Source: Terriglobia bacterium
GTDB taxonomy: Bacteria; Acidobacteriota; Thermoanaerobaculia; Thermoanaerobaculales; Thermoanaerobaculaceae
DNA length: 64,000 nucleotides
Direction of reading: 5' to 3'
Assembly: GCA_020073245.1 (NCBI GenBank)
Contig: JAIQFQ010000001.1
Location: 62,001 to 126,000, forward strand
The position numbers and the translations under genes were made by a program. Of the stretch, positions 42,703 to 51,300 are shown piece after piece. The notes beneath the pieces are model-generated. The model was not told where the DNA came from, ran no database searches, and was given only the letters and a program-made list of their open reading frames with translations. How positions within the stretch are numbered: position 1 is the stretch's first letter; each line of letters starts with the position of its first letter.

Positions 42703-43652
42703 GCTTCAAGTCCTCCGTCGTCTGCTTCACCCCGGCGCAAGCGGAAGAAGCTGTCGGCTAGCCCAAGGGCAGAAAATACCAGGGCGACCGGAACCTGCAG
42801 GGCGAACACAAGCACGCCCAGCCGAACCAACCGGTTTCCGCTGAACCGGTGCCCTAGGTAGAAGAAAATGATAGCGAGCCCATGCACGAAATACAACCCG
42901 AGAACTGTCACCAAAAGGTTCGCAGCCAACCACTTGACCGGTTCCGGCGCGAACACCCAGCCAAGACCGCCGAGGGCGAAGCCAACCGGAAGCCAGTCCT
43001 CGGACGCGTAGCGGGTAATCGGTTCCGAGCCTCGGGGCAGCCCCAGCAGGGGCAGGCGCGGCCGCAGCCAGAATGCCGCCCAGAGCACGTACAGCGCAAC
43101 AGCGGAGGGCGCGAGGTAGGCGGCCATGTGGATCGCCTGCGCCACCAACTCCTGCGCGCCCGAGGCTTCCCCCAGCCTCTTTACCAGCTCGCTCGTTTCG
43201 CTCCCACGGGCAAGGATCTCTGTCAATGCGTCCGCAGGAACGACCGGGTAGAAGACCGCCGCCATCACGCCCGCCGCGATCCCAAACGCGACCAACGCCA
43301 CCAACGCCGCCCAACGGCCCGTGCTCCACTCCCGGCGCACCCAGGTCTCCACGGAGACGGCCGGCCAGACGGCCACCAGGAGGTACCCCGTCGCCAAGGC
43401 AACCATCCACGGCTGATGCCAGACGAGCACCGCACCCACGAGCGCCACCGTCACCCAACCCCAAGCCAGGAACGACGGCCGGCCGGTCGCCGTCACGTGC
43501 ACCAACGGCAGCGGGGCGAGCAACGCCAGGAAGACGCCGACGATCGGCAGCAGGACCAGGCTCGCGAACACCAAGAGCGAGAACAAGCCCGCCATCCCGG
43601 GGCCGATGAAGCGCGGGGATGGCGGCGTTGGGGGAGGCGAGGCCGACGCCAT
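42699..43652 (-). CDS. DUF2232 family membrane protein
   Basis: A 317-residue polytopic membrane protein with about eight hydrophobic helices and a C-terminal FFYLGHRF and LGLADSFFRLRRG region typical of DUF2232/YybS-like proteins. In many bacteria such a gene lies between rpsR and rplI, as here. The function is unknown; relatives are predicted to be S-component-like transporters. It overlaps rplI by 4 bp. Confidence 0.8.
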   Translation of the reverse strand: MASASPPPTPPSPRFIGPGMAGLFSLLVFASLVLLPIVGVFLALLAPLPLVHVTATGRPSFLAWGWVTVALVGAVLVWHQPWMVALATGYLLVAVWPAVSVETWVRREWSTGRWAALVALVAFGIAAGVMAAVFYPVVPADALTEILARGSETSELVKRLGEASGAQELVAQAIHMAAYLAPSAVALYVLWAAFWLRPRLPLLGLPRGSEPITRYASEDWLPVGFALGGLGWVFAPEPVKWLAANLLVTVLGLYFVHGLAIIFFYLGHRFSGNRLVRLGVLVFALQVPVALVFSALGLADSFFRLRRGEADDGGLEA

Positions 43653-43665
43653 TGCCAGAGATCTC

Positions 43666-43896
43666 TCAGTCCCCCAGGAAAGGCAGGAGCGCCATGAGAC
43701 GGGCGCGCTTGATCGCCCGGGTCAACTTGCGCTGGTAGATCGGGTTGGTGCCCGAGACGCGGCGTGGCAGGATCTTGCCCGACACAGGGACGTACTGCCG
43801 GATGAGGTCGATGTTCTTGTAGTCGATGTACTCGATCCCCTCGGCGGTGAACTTGCAGGTCTTCTTCCGCTTGACGAAGTACTTCTTCTTCGACAT
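43666..43896 (-). CDS. rpsR: Ribosomal protein S18
   Basis: A 76-residue protein from ATG 43896 (AGGAGG upstream). [26 protein letters not shown] and [27 protein letters not shown] are characteristic of S18. It pairs with S6 on the 30S platform. Immediately downstream of rpsF. Confidence 0.96.
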   Translation of the reverse strand: MSKKKYFVKRKKTCKFTAEGIEYIDYKNIDLIRQYVPVSGKILPRRVSGTNPIYQRKLTRAIKRARLMALLPFLGD

Positions 43897-43897
43897 G

Positions 43898-44314
43898 TCA
43901 CGCCTCCTCGCGGACCGCATGAGCGGCGGGGGCCGCCCCGGCCGCGGCCTCGGCACGCTCCTTGGCTGCTCGTTTGGCGGCCTTCTGGGCGGCGCGCACC
44001 TTCTCCATCTTGCGGGCGCGCTGCATCTCTCGGTCGAGGTTGAGGTTGAGGTAGCGCATCACCTGGTCCGACAGCCGCAGGCGGTATTCGAGCGGCTTGA
44101 TCACCGTGCCGGGGGCCTCGTACTGCCAGAAGATGTAGTACCCCTCGCGCTTGTGGTCGATCAGGTACGCGAGGGTGCGCTTGCCCCACACGTCTTCTTT
44201 GACGATGGTCGCACCCTCCTTGGCGAGAAGCTCCTTGAGCTCCCCCAGGAACACCGTGCGATGCTCGTCTTCCAGAGTTGGGTCGAGGATGACACCGAGT
44301 TCATACAGCGGCAT
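43898..44314 (-). CDS. rpsF: Ribosomal protein S6
   Basis: A 138-residue protein from ATG 44314 (AAGGAG upstream). It has the S6 ferredoxin-like domain: [30 protein letters not shown], and [11 protein letters not shown]. The C-terminal ~40 residues are an Ala/Lys-rich extension. Unlike in many bacteria, no ssb gene lies between rpsF and rpsR. First gene of rpsF-rpsR-DUF2232-rplI. Confidence 0.95.
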   Translation of the reverse strand: MPLYELGVILDPTLEDEHRTVFLGELKELLAKEGATIVKEDVWGKRTLAYLIDHKREGYYIFWQYEAPGTVIKPLEYRLRLSDQVMRYLNLNLDREMQRARKMEKVRAAQKAAKRAAKERAEAAAGAAPAAHAVREEA

Positions 44315-44387
44315 GGGCTCTCCTTTCGGCCTTCGGCCCCCGCATCGAGGCGGGAGCAAGGAACCCGCCATGCCAGGCGGAACAGAG

Positions 44388-44415
44388 ATTGTACCCCGAA
44401 CGCGCGGAAAAGCAA
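44388..44415 (-). promoter_or_regulatory. rpsF operon promoter and hairpin-rich leader
   Basis: Minus-strand TTGCTT (44415-44410) and TACAAT (44393-44388) are 16 bp apart. The leader of about 70 nt holds a CCGCC/GGCGG hairpin (44380-44365) and a CCCGC/GCGGG hairpin before the ribosome binding site. A CCG-containing hairpin in this position could be an S6:S18-binding autoregulatory leader, but this is untested. Confidence 0.5.
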
Positions 44416-44434
44416 CCTCGCCGCAGGGCAGGGG

Positions 44435-45082
44435 CTACCCGGAACGACGCTCGCGCCGCTGCTCGGTCACCCAGCCAACCACGGGCGGCACCCAGCACAG
44501 GTTGGCCGCGATGGTCTCGAGCGCGGCACGGACCTGGGTGGTTGGGCTGAAGCCCGCGGCCCGGACCAGCAACAGAGCGAGAGGGACGACGAGAATCACG
44601 GCGAGGCTCGCGACCATGACCGGATCGCGGACGTAGCACCTCGCTGCACTGGGCCACGAACCTTCCCTCCGCCGCAGGTACGCAAACCCGGACACGTTGG
44701 CGCCGATCTGGTCGGAGAGGGCGTACAAGTACGGGATGTAGAACCCCTGAACGCCGGCGATCTCGACGCCGAGTCGGCGGCTGACCCAGTCGACCACCCA
44801 TGGCACAGCCATCCCGGCGAGCTTCCCCCAGCCGTACGCTTCCGCCATCGACTCCGGGGCGCGCGTGAGGCGTCGGCGCACCGCGAACACCCCCTCGAGC
44901 ACGCTTTCGCCTTCGCCGGCGAGCGTCCGGACGAGCCACTGGCCTATCCCGCTGCGCTGGAGCCCGAGCCTGTCGAGCACGACGCCGAGCAGCAGCCCGC
45001 CGAGGTAGCCCGGAACCGTGTACCTCAACAACTCGCGGAACTCGCCCGTCACCTCGCGGGACGGCCCTTCCTCGGCGCACAT
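44435..45082 (-). CDS. Membrane protein of unknown function
   Basis: A 215-residue protein from ATG 45082 (GGAGG upstream). It has a hydrophobic N-terminal segment ([19 protein letters not shown]) and a further strong membrane segment near residue 170 ([19 protein letters not shown]), with an aromatic [20 protein letters not shown] stretch between them. I do not recognise the family. Monocistronic between rpsF and a small secreted-protein gene. Confidence 0.6.
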   Translation of the reverse strand: MCAEEGPSREVTGEFRELLRYTVPGYLGGLLLGVVLDRLGLQRSGIGQWLVRTLAGEGESVLEGVFAVRRRLTRAPESMAEAYGWGKLAGMAVPWVVDWVSRRLGVEIAGVQGFYIPYLYALSDQIGANVSGFAYLRRREGSWPSAARCYVRDPVMVASLAVILVVPLALLLVRAAGFSPTTQVRAALETIAANLCWVPPVVGWVTEQRRERRSG

Positions 45083-45181
45083 GCCCGTGCCTCCGGTCGC
45101 CGAGGTTGTCACACCGAACCTCGACCGTCGACCCGTCGGAAGGCGGGGGTCCACCGCCTGCCCTCGCCGCTCGCCACCGTC

Positions 45182-45448
45182 TCAGCGCTCGGCGACCTTG
45201 AGCACCCAGCAGTACGTGCCGTCCTGCCAGATGATGCGCGGATCGCTGCCGAGACGAACCTCGGCATCCGCGCAGGCGGCTTCGTGGCTGCAGTGCTCGG
45301 TCCAAACAACCGTCTTGTTCTTGGCGCGGTACATGTTGTCACCCACCTTGTTGACGCATTTGAGTTTCAGCAAACGGTCCTCTCCGAATCCGGCGGGCGA
45401 AAGGAGCGCGAGCACAAATGCAGCAGCCAGGGGAATACTCCGCCTCAT
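45182..45448 (-). CDS. Small secreted cysteine-containing protein
   Basis: An 88-residue protein with a signal peptide (MRRSIPLAAAFVLALLSPAG) and a mature part of about 66 residues containing four cysteines (KCVNKVG, EHCSHEAAC, YCWVL), likely forming two disulfides in the periplasm. ATG 45448 has GGGAGG upstream. No family recognised. Confidence 0.65.
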   Translation of the reverse strand: MRRSIPLAAAFVLALLSPAGFGEDRLLKLKCVNKVGDNMYRAKNKTVVWTEHCSHEAACADAEVRLGSDPRIIWQDGTYCWVLKVAER

Positions 45449-45511
45449 GTCGATGCCTCCCGTTGCGGGGAGTATCCCACACAGGACGTGCTGCCCGGAA
45501 TGTGCGGGAGT

Positions 45512-46093
45512 TCAAGACTCGACGGTGCTCGCGACCTGATTGAACTGGTTGGCTGCCCGGCTCACGCCGAGTCGCATGGTCGCCTCGACGCAGTCGGCAC
45601 CACGGGTGATCATCGAACTGACCATCTCGCACTCATCGGCCTCGAACGGGGCAAGCACGTACTCCGCGAGGTCGTCCCACGGATCCTCACCGCGGATCCC
45701 GAGGCGCAACCTCGGGAACCCTTCCCCGACTGCCGCCGCGATCGAGCGCAGGCCGTTGTGAGTGCCGGGCCCGCCAGTCGGCCGCAGGCGCAGCTGGCCC
45801 AGGGGTAACTCGACGTCGTCAACGACCACGAGGCACTGCGCCGGGACGAGCTCCTCGCCTTCGCAGAACAGCGTGAAGGAGTCCCCCGAGAGGTTCATGT
45901 AGGTCTGCGGCTTGAGCAGGATGAGGGAGTTTCCACCGGCTCGGCGGGCCAACTTTGCATGGTAGCGGTTGCGCCATGATCTGAGCCGCCACCTGCGCGC
46001 GAGCTCGTCCACCACCTGAAAACCAAGGTTGTGGCGGGTGTCCGCGTACTCCACACCGGGGTTGCCCAACCCGACGACCGCCGCGATGCGCAT
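45512..46093 (-). CDS. pth: Peptidyl-tRNA hydrolase
   Basis: A 193-residue protein, the usual size. VVGLGNPGVEYADTRHNLGF contains catalytic His21; LLKPQTYMNLSG and VVVDDVELPLGQLRLRPTGGPGTHNGLRSI carry the other active-site residues. It frees tRNA from peptidyl-tRNA that drops off the ribosome. It lies 18 bp after rplY in the conserved prs-rplY-pth block. The C-terminus is slightly shortened relative to some orthologs. Confidence 0.96.
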   Translation of the reverse strand: MRIAAVVGLGNPGVEYADTRHNLGFQVVDELARRWRLRSWRNRYHAKLARRAGGNSLILLKPQTYMNLSGDSFTLFCEGEELVPAQCLVVVDDVELPLGQLRLRPTGGPGTHNGLRSIAAAVGEGFPRLRLGIRGEDPWDDLAEYVLAPFEADECEMVSSMITRGADCVEATMRLGVSRAANQFNQVASTVES

Positions 46094-46111
46094 GACAACG
46101 AGGCGCCAGAA

Positions 46112-46789
46112 CTACTCGGCTTCCTCGCGCTCCTCCTCGACCGCCTTCCCGCGCTTGATGACCTCCGGCTCGGCGGCCTCCTCGGCTTCGGCAACGGCCG
46201 CTTCCTCCGGCTTGACCTCCTCGGCTTCCTTGCCGCGAGTCTTCACCGTCGCGATCATCTTGCGAGGATCGTCGAGGAGCTTGACGCCCTCGGGGAGAGC
46301 CATCTCGGCGGCCGTGATGTGCTCGCCGAGCTCGAGGTTGCTGACGTCCACGTGGAACGACTGCGGGATGGCCTCGGCAGCGCACTCGACGTGAAGCGAC
46401 CTACCCACCCAGTCGAGGAAGCCCCCGATCTTGACTCCGGCGGATTCGCCCTCGAGGACGACCGGAACCTCGACCTTGAGCCGCTGGCCCTTCATGACGC
46501 GAATGAAGTCGAGGTGCTTGTACTGACGGGTGAGCGGGTCGATCTGCGCGTCGCGCACCATGGCGTGGCGTTCCTGCTTCGTGCCCTTCATTTTCAGCAG
46601 GAAGACGGTGTTGCGGCCTTTCTCCTGCTTCAGGAGCTCGGTCACGGTGTGGCGGTCGATCACGACCGGTACTGCCTCTTTGCCGCCGCCGTACACGACA
46701 GCCGGGATCAACCCCTGCGCGCGGAGCTTGCGGTTGGCACCCTTGCCGGTGGAGCTGCGACGCTCCACTTCGATCACGAGCTCGTCCAT
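46112..46789 (-). CDS. rplY: Ribosomal protein L25 (CTC family)
   Basis: A 225-residue long form of L25 (CTC-type). The start at ATG 46789 is preferred over GTG 46795 because GGAGG is then 9 nt away. The N-terminal 5S rRNA-binding barrel shows GANRKLRAQGLIPAVVYG and YKHLDFIRV. The C-terminal TL5-like beta domain follows (VPVVLEGESAGVKIGGFLD), then an acidic Glu/Ala tail. Second gene of the prs-rplY-pth block. Confidence 0.94.
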   Translation of the reverse strand: MDELVIEVERRSSTGKGANRKLRAQGLIPAVVYGGGKEAVPVVIDRHTVTELLKQEKGRNTVFLLKMKGTKQERHAMVRDAQIDPLTRQYKHLDFIRVMKGQRLKVEVPVVLEGESAGVKIGGFLDWVGRSLHVECAAEAIPQSFHVDVSNLELGEHITAAEMALPEGVKLLDDPRKMIATVKTRGKEAEEVKPEEAAVAEAEEAAEPEVIKRGKAVEEEREEAE

Positions 46790-46923
46790 AGACACCTACC
46801 TCCGACCTCGCGGCCACGCCGTGAGGGGCGAGTACTTTACCACAGAGATCGTCAACAGTCGACAAGGAAAGAGCAATCGGCCATGGAACGCCCGCCTGTG
46901 CCCGGCGCCCTATGCCCTGTTTC

Positions 46924-47871
46924 CTAGACGAACAGGCTGGACACGGACTTGGCCTCGTGGATGCGCCGGATCGCCTCGCCAAGCAACTCCGCGACGGAGA
47001 GCTGGCGGATCTTCGCGCACGAACTCGCCGCCCCGTTGAGCGGGACCGTGTCCGTGACGATCACCTGCTCGACAACCGACGCCTCGATGCGTTGTACGGC
47101 AGGGCCGGAGAGCACCGGGTGCACGCCGGCCGCCAGCACCCTGGCCGCGCCCCGCTCGGCCAGCACCTCGGCCGTCTTCACGAGGGTCCCCGCGGTGTCG
47201 ATGATATCGTCCACGATCACGCAGGTGCGGCCCGCGACGTCGCCGATCACGTGCATCACGTCGGCTTGGTTGGGGCTGGTGCGCCGCTTGTCCACGATCG
47301 CGAGGGTTGCCTCCAAACGCTTGGCGAAGGCCCGGGCACGCTCGACGCCCCCGGCGTCGGGAGAGACCACCGTGATGTCCGGGAGCTGCAGACGCCTCAG
47401 TTCCTCGATCAGCACCGGGGCGGCGAACAGGTGGTCCACCGGAATGTTGAAGAACCCTTGGATTTGCGCGGCGTGGAGGTCCATCGAGAGGATGCGCGAC
47501 ACCCCAGAGGAGCTGATCAGGTCGCACACCAGCTTGGCGGTGATCGGTACCCGCGGACGGTCCTTGCGATCCTGACGGGCGTAGCCGAAATAGGGGATCA
47601 CCGCGGTCATCCGGCTGGCGGACGAGCGCCGACACGCATCCAGCAGGATCAGGAGCTCCACGAGGTTGTCGTTCACCGGCGGGCACGTCGGCTGCACGAC
47701 GTAGACGTCGCCGCCGCGCACGTTCTCCTCGATCTGGCAGCCGTTCTCGCCGTCCGAGAAGTTGTAGAGGCGAACCTCACCGCGGTGGATCTGCAGGTAG
47801 TCGCAGATGCGGTCGGTCAGCTGAGGATGCGCCCTGCCGGAGAACACAACCAACGGACTCTGGTCTTGCAT
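46924..47871 (-). CDS. prs: Ribose-phosphate pyrophosphokinase (PRPP synthase)
   Basis: A 315-residue protein from ATG 47871 (GAGGAAGG upstream), the same length as E. coli Prs. It makes PRPP from ribose 5-phosphate and ATP. Visible motifs: FSDGENGCQIEENVRGGDV near the N-terminus, the flexible loop FGYARQDRKDRPRVPI, SMDLHAAQIQGFF, VVSPDAGGVERA and the PRPP loop VIVDDIIDTAGT. The tRNA-Gln gene lies 25 bp upstream, as in many proteobacteria. Confidence 0.96.
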   Translation of the reverse strand: MQDQSPLVVFSGRAHPQLTDRICDYLQIHRGEVRLYNFSDGENGCQIEENVRGGDVYVVQPTCPPVNDNLVELLILLDACRRSSASRMTAVIPYFGYARQDRKDRPRVPITAKLVCDLISSSGVSRILSMDLHAAQIQGFFNIPVDHLFAAPVLIEELRRLQLPDITVVSPDAGGVERARAFAKRLEATLAIVDKRRTSPNQADVMHVIGDVAGRTCVIVDDIIDTAGTLVKTAEVLAERGAARVLAAGVHPVLSGPAVQRIEASVVEQVIVTDTVPLNGAASSCAKIRQLSVAELLGEAIRRIHEAKSVSSLFV

Positions 47872-47896
47872 GCCTTCCTCGCAACCGTCGGTCTGG

Positions 47897-47969
47897 CTGG
47901 GGCGGCAGGACTCGAACCTGCACATGCGGGATCCAAAGTCCCGTGGCTTACCCATTTGCCGACGCCCCA
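47897..47969 (-). tRNA. tRNA-Gln (anticodon UUG)
   Basis: A complete 73-nt cloverleaf: acceptor TGGGGCG (47969-47963) with CGCCCCA (47904-47898), D-arm GGC/GCC, anticodon stem CGGGA/TCCCG around CTTTGGA with anticodon TTG, T-arm GCAGG-TTCGAGT-CCTGC, discriminator G. The U1-A72 pair and G73 are glutamine identity elements. CCA is not encoded. The first 34 nt recur exactly at 54297-54330. No clear promoter precedes this copy. Confidence 0.93.
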
Positions 47970-48336
47970 ACGCATTCACTTCAAACGACATCGAATCCTG
48001 CGGCACTCTCGACCTAGGTCGGTTCAACCCCGGCGCAACCTCCGCAGTCGCCCCGCCGGCTACCCGCACATCCTGCACCGTCCCCCCGGCGTGCGTCAAC
48101 CACCTCACGGCCGTCGTCCCGTACCGGCAACGACGCCGAAGAACCTTCGAGGTCGTCCCGGGACCGGCGACCCCGCCGAACGGCGGGCAAGGCATTCGCC
48201 GGGAAAACCACGGCGGTGGGGCCAGTGCGGCGAAATTGCACGAGCGCGGTGGTCTCAAATCGTGTCCTGGGGGAGTGGCCGAGGCCACCCTCCCCCTTTG
48301 TGCATTAGCTCCCTCGGGCCACCGGCCCGACCGCAG
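47970..48336. other. Left end of the tRNA-Gln insertion, no gene
   Basis: A 367-bp space between tRNA-Gln and the end of the giant gene. It holds the giant gene's terminator-like hairpin (listed separately) and otherwise no recognised element. No integrase gene is visible. Confidence 0.5.
48269..48296 (-). terminator. Terminator-like hairpin after the giant secreted protein gene
   Basis: On the minus strand GGGGGAG then GGTGGCC pairs with GGCCACTCCCCC around a two-base loop: a 12-bp stem with a two-base bulge, 40 bp downstream of the stop codon. There is no T-run. Confidence 0.6.
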
Positions 48337-51300
48337 TTACTGCTGCATGGCGACCGTCGTGGGATCGTTGGTGATGTTGTCCACGACCGAGGCGAACCCG
48401 AACACCCACTGTCCCGCCTGCACCGTGATCTTCGCGTACCCACTGTCCATCGCCGTCTGCCCCGCGTAGCTCAGGAACGGCTGCGTTGCCTGCACCCACT
48501 GAGAACCCTGCAGCGACACCGTGTACCTTGCGAGCTTGGTCCCATCCCCGTCGTAGAGCTCAACCAGCACTGTTGCGGGGATCAAGCTGACCAGCCCGAT
48601 GTTGGTATGGTACTGCGCGTTCTCGGTCAGTCCCGCCAGGTACGCGCTCTGCCGTATCGAGATGCCCTCGGGCGCCCAAACCAGCGGGTAGTCCTGGCCC
48701 TGCGTCCCGTTGGGGTAGCAGGTCGCGTCCGATGAGACCTGGTTGTAGGTGCGTGCCGTGACCTGGAGCGGGAGACCCGAGATGATCTGAAGCGCGCCGG
48801 ACCCGCTCCCGCCAAGCTGCCCGATCACATCGGTCAGGATCAGCTGTGCCCCGGCCGGCACGGATCTCGAAGCGTTCACATCGCCGCTGCTCCCGTGGAA
48901 GCGGATCCCCAGGTCGACCTCCGCCGTGCCCGGGTTGAGCAGGCCGAGGTCGCTCCGCCACTGGCTGTTGTTCTTCCCGGGGTTGTGGCTCGCCACAGGC
49001 ACCCCCCCGTAGAAGGAGGTCTCCCACCGTTGCATGGCGACCGTCGTGGGATCGTTGGTGATGTTGTCCACCACGGACGCGAACCCGAACACCCCCGAAC
49101 CCGTCTGCACCGTGAGCCTGGCGTAGCCCCGGTCCATCGCTGTCTGCCCCGCGTAGTTCAGGAACGGCTGCGTCACCTGCGCCCATCGCCCAGCCGGCAA
49201 CGACACCGGATAGCTGTGGAGACCGGTCCCTGTCCCATCGTAGAGATCCACCAGCACGGTCGTGCTCACCGTGCCGGTGTTGAGCAGCCCGACGTTGGTA
49301 TGGTACTGCGCGTTCTCGGTCAGCCCCGCCAGGTACGCACTCTGCAGCGCTGAGAGGCCGCTGCTCGCCACCACCGCCGGGTAGTCCTGCCCCTGTGTGC
49401 CGTTGGCGTAACAGTTCGCCGCGGACGAAACCAGGTTGTAGCTGCGCGCGGTGACCTTGAGTGGCTGATCGGAGAGGATCTCGATCGCTCCCGAGTCGTT
49501 GATGACACCAAGCCGCCCGACGACGTCGGTCAGGATCAACTGCGTTCCTGCCGAGACGTTTGTGGTGTTGGTCGCCACGCCCCCGCTGCCGAAGAACTTG
49601 AGCTGCACGTTGGCCGTGGCCGGAGCGGTGTTGAGCACGCAAAGGTCGCTCCGCCACTGGCTGTTGTTCTTGCCGGGGTTGTGGCTCGCAACCGGGACCC
49701 ACACGACGTTGCTCACGCCACCTGCGCTGGTGTACACCCACGCTGCACCGTTCATTTCTCCGTCTCCCCGCCCTCCAACGATCGCGGTGGTGCCGTCGGC
49801 CGAAAGATCCACCGAGAACCCCTGCTGAGACCAACCCTCGGCCGCGCCGGTACCGACCAGCTTGGCCCCCTGCTGTGTCCACACCCCGCCGGAGCGGGTG
49901 AACACCCACGCGGCGCCCATGCTGAAGTTGTCCCCAAACCCGCCCACAATGGCCATGTTCCCGTCTCCCGAGAGCGCCACGGAAACACCCAGCTCAGGCG
50001 TCCCCACCGCGCCGGCGCCGACGAGCTTGCTCCCCTGCTGCGTCCACACCCCGCTCGAGAACGTGAAGACCCATGCGGCGCCGGCAAAGTCGTTGTCTCC
50101 ATGTCCACCGATGATGGCCGTGTACCCGTCCCCCGAGAGCGCAGCGGAGACGCCCTGGTAGGCACCGCGATCGTGGGTACCGCGATTCGCGCCCGTGCCG
50201 ACGAGTTTGCTCCCCTGCTGCGTCCACTCCCCACCCGAACGTGTGAAGACCCAGGCCGCACCGGCGTTATCGCTGTCCCACGGCCCTCCGAAGATCACAG
50301 AGTTGCCGTCGCCCGAGAGTGAAACGGAGAAACCCTGCTGAGCGGTCGCGGTCGATCCGATGCCCACGAGCTTGCTCCCCTGCTGCGTCCACTCCCCACC
50401 CGAACGTGTGAAGACCCAGGCCGCACCGGAGCCACCGTTGTCCTTCGACCCTCCGACGATCGCGGTATTGCCGTCCGCCGACAGCGCCACCGAGCCGCCC
50501 TCCGCGGCAGGCCCGATCGCTCCGGTTCCAACGAGTTTGCTGCCCTGTTGCGTCCACACGGCGCCCGTTCGTGTGAAAACCCACGCCGCGCCCACACCGT
50601 CGTTGTCATTGAGACCGCCGACGATCGCGGTGTTTCCGTCTGCCGAGATCGCCACCGACCAGCCCTGGGCTGCATCCCCGACCGCACCCGCGCCGACGAG
50701 CTTGGGCCCCTGCTGGGTCCAGACCACGCCGGTGCGCGTGAACACCCAGGCCGCGCCGGCCGCGTAGTCGCCAGGATGAATAAAGGTATCTCTCGGGCCG
50801 CCCACGATCGCGGTGTTGCCGTCGGAAGAAAGAGCGACGGACGATCCCTGAAAGGCACTGCCCATTGCTCCGGTTCCAACCAGCTTCGGCCCTTCCTGGA
50901 CAAAGGATGTGGTGGGAGGACCCGCTCCAACGGTCACGGTCGCGGCCGCTGAATCCGCCTGCCCGCACGCATTGGTGACCCGCACCCAGAAGCTCGTGGT
51001 AGCAGTCAAGGTCGACGTGGTGAGACCGCTCGCATTGGTCCCGACTGGATTCGACGTGGTCCCGGAGGACCCCTGGTACCACTGGTAGGAAAGCGGCGTC
51101 GTGCCCGTCGCGGTCACCGACAGGGTGGCCGTCTGACCACTCCCGATCGACTGGCTCTGCGGCTGGAAAGTGATCGACGGCGACGTGCACGCGCCGACGT
51201 GCAAGGCAAAGGTCCCCTGGGCCGTGTTGTCCGCGCTGTCCGTGACCGTGACCGCGAAGCTGAAATCGCCACCCGCGGCCGGCGTGCCAGCCAGCACACC

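Noticed and set aside
43826-45808. A 660-codon plus-strand open frame
   Set aside because: Runs antisense through rpsR, rpsF, a membrane protein, the small secreted protein and pth, all of which have clear starts and motifs.
46912-48735. A 607-codon plus-strand open frame
   Set aside because: Crosses prs and the tRNA-Gln gene in antisense; the part over the tRNA is a translation of tRNA sequence.
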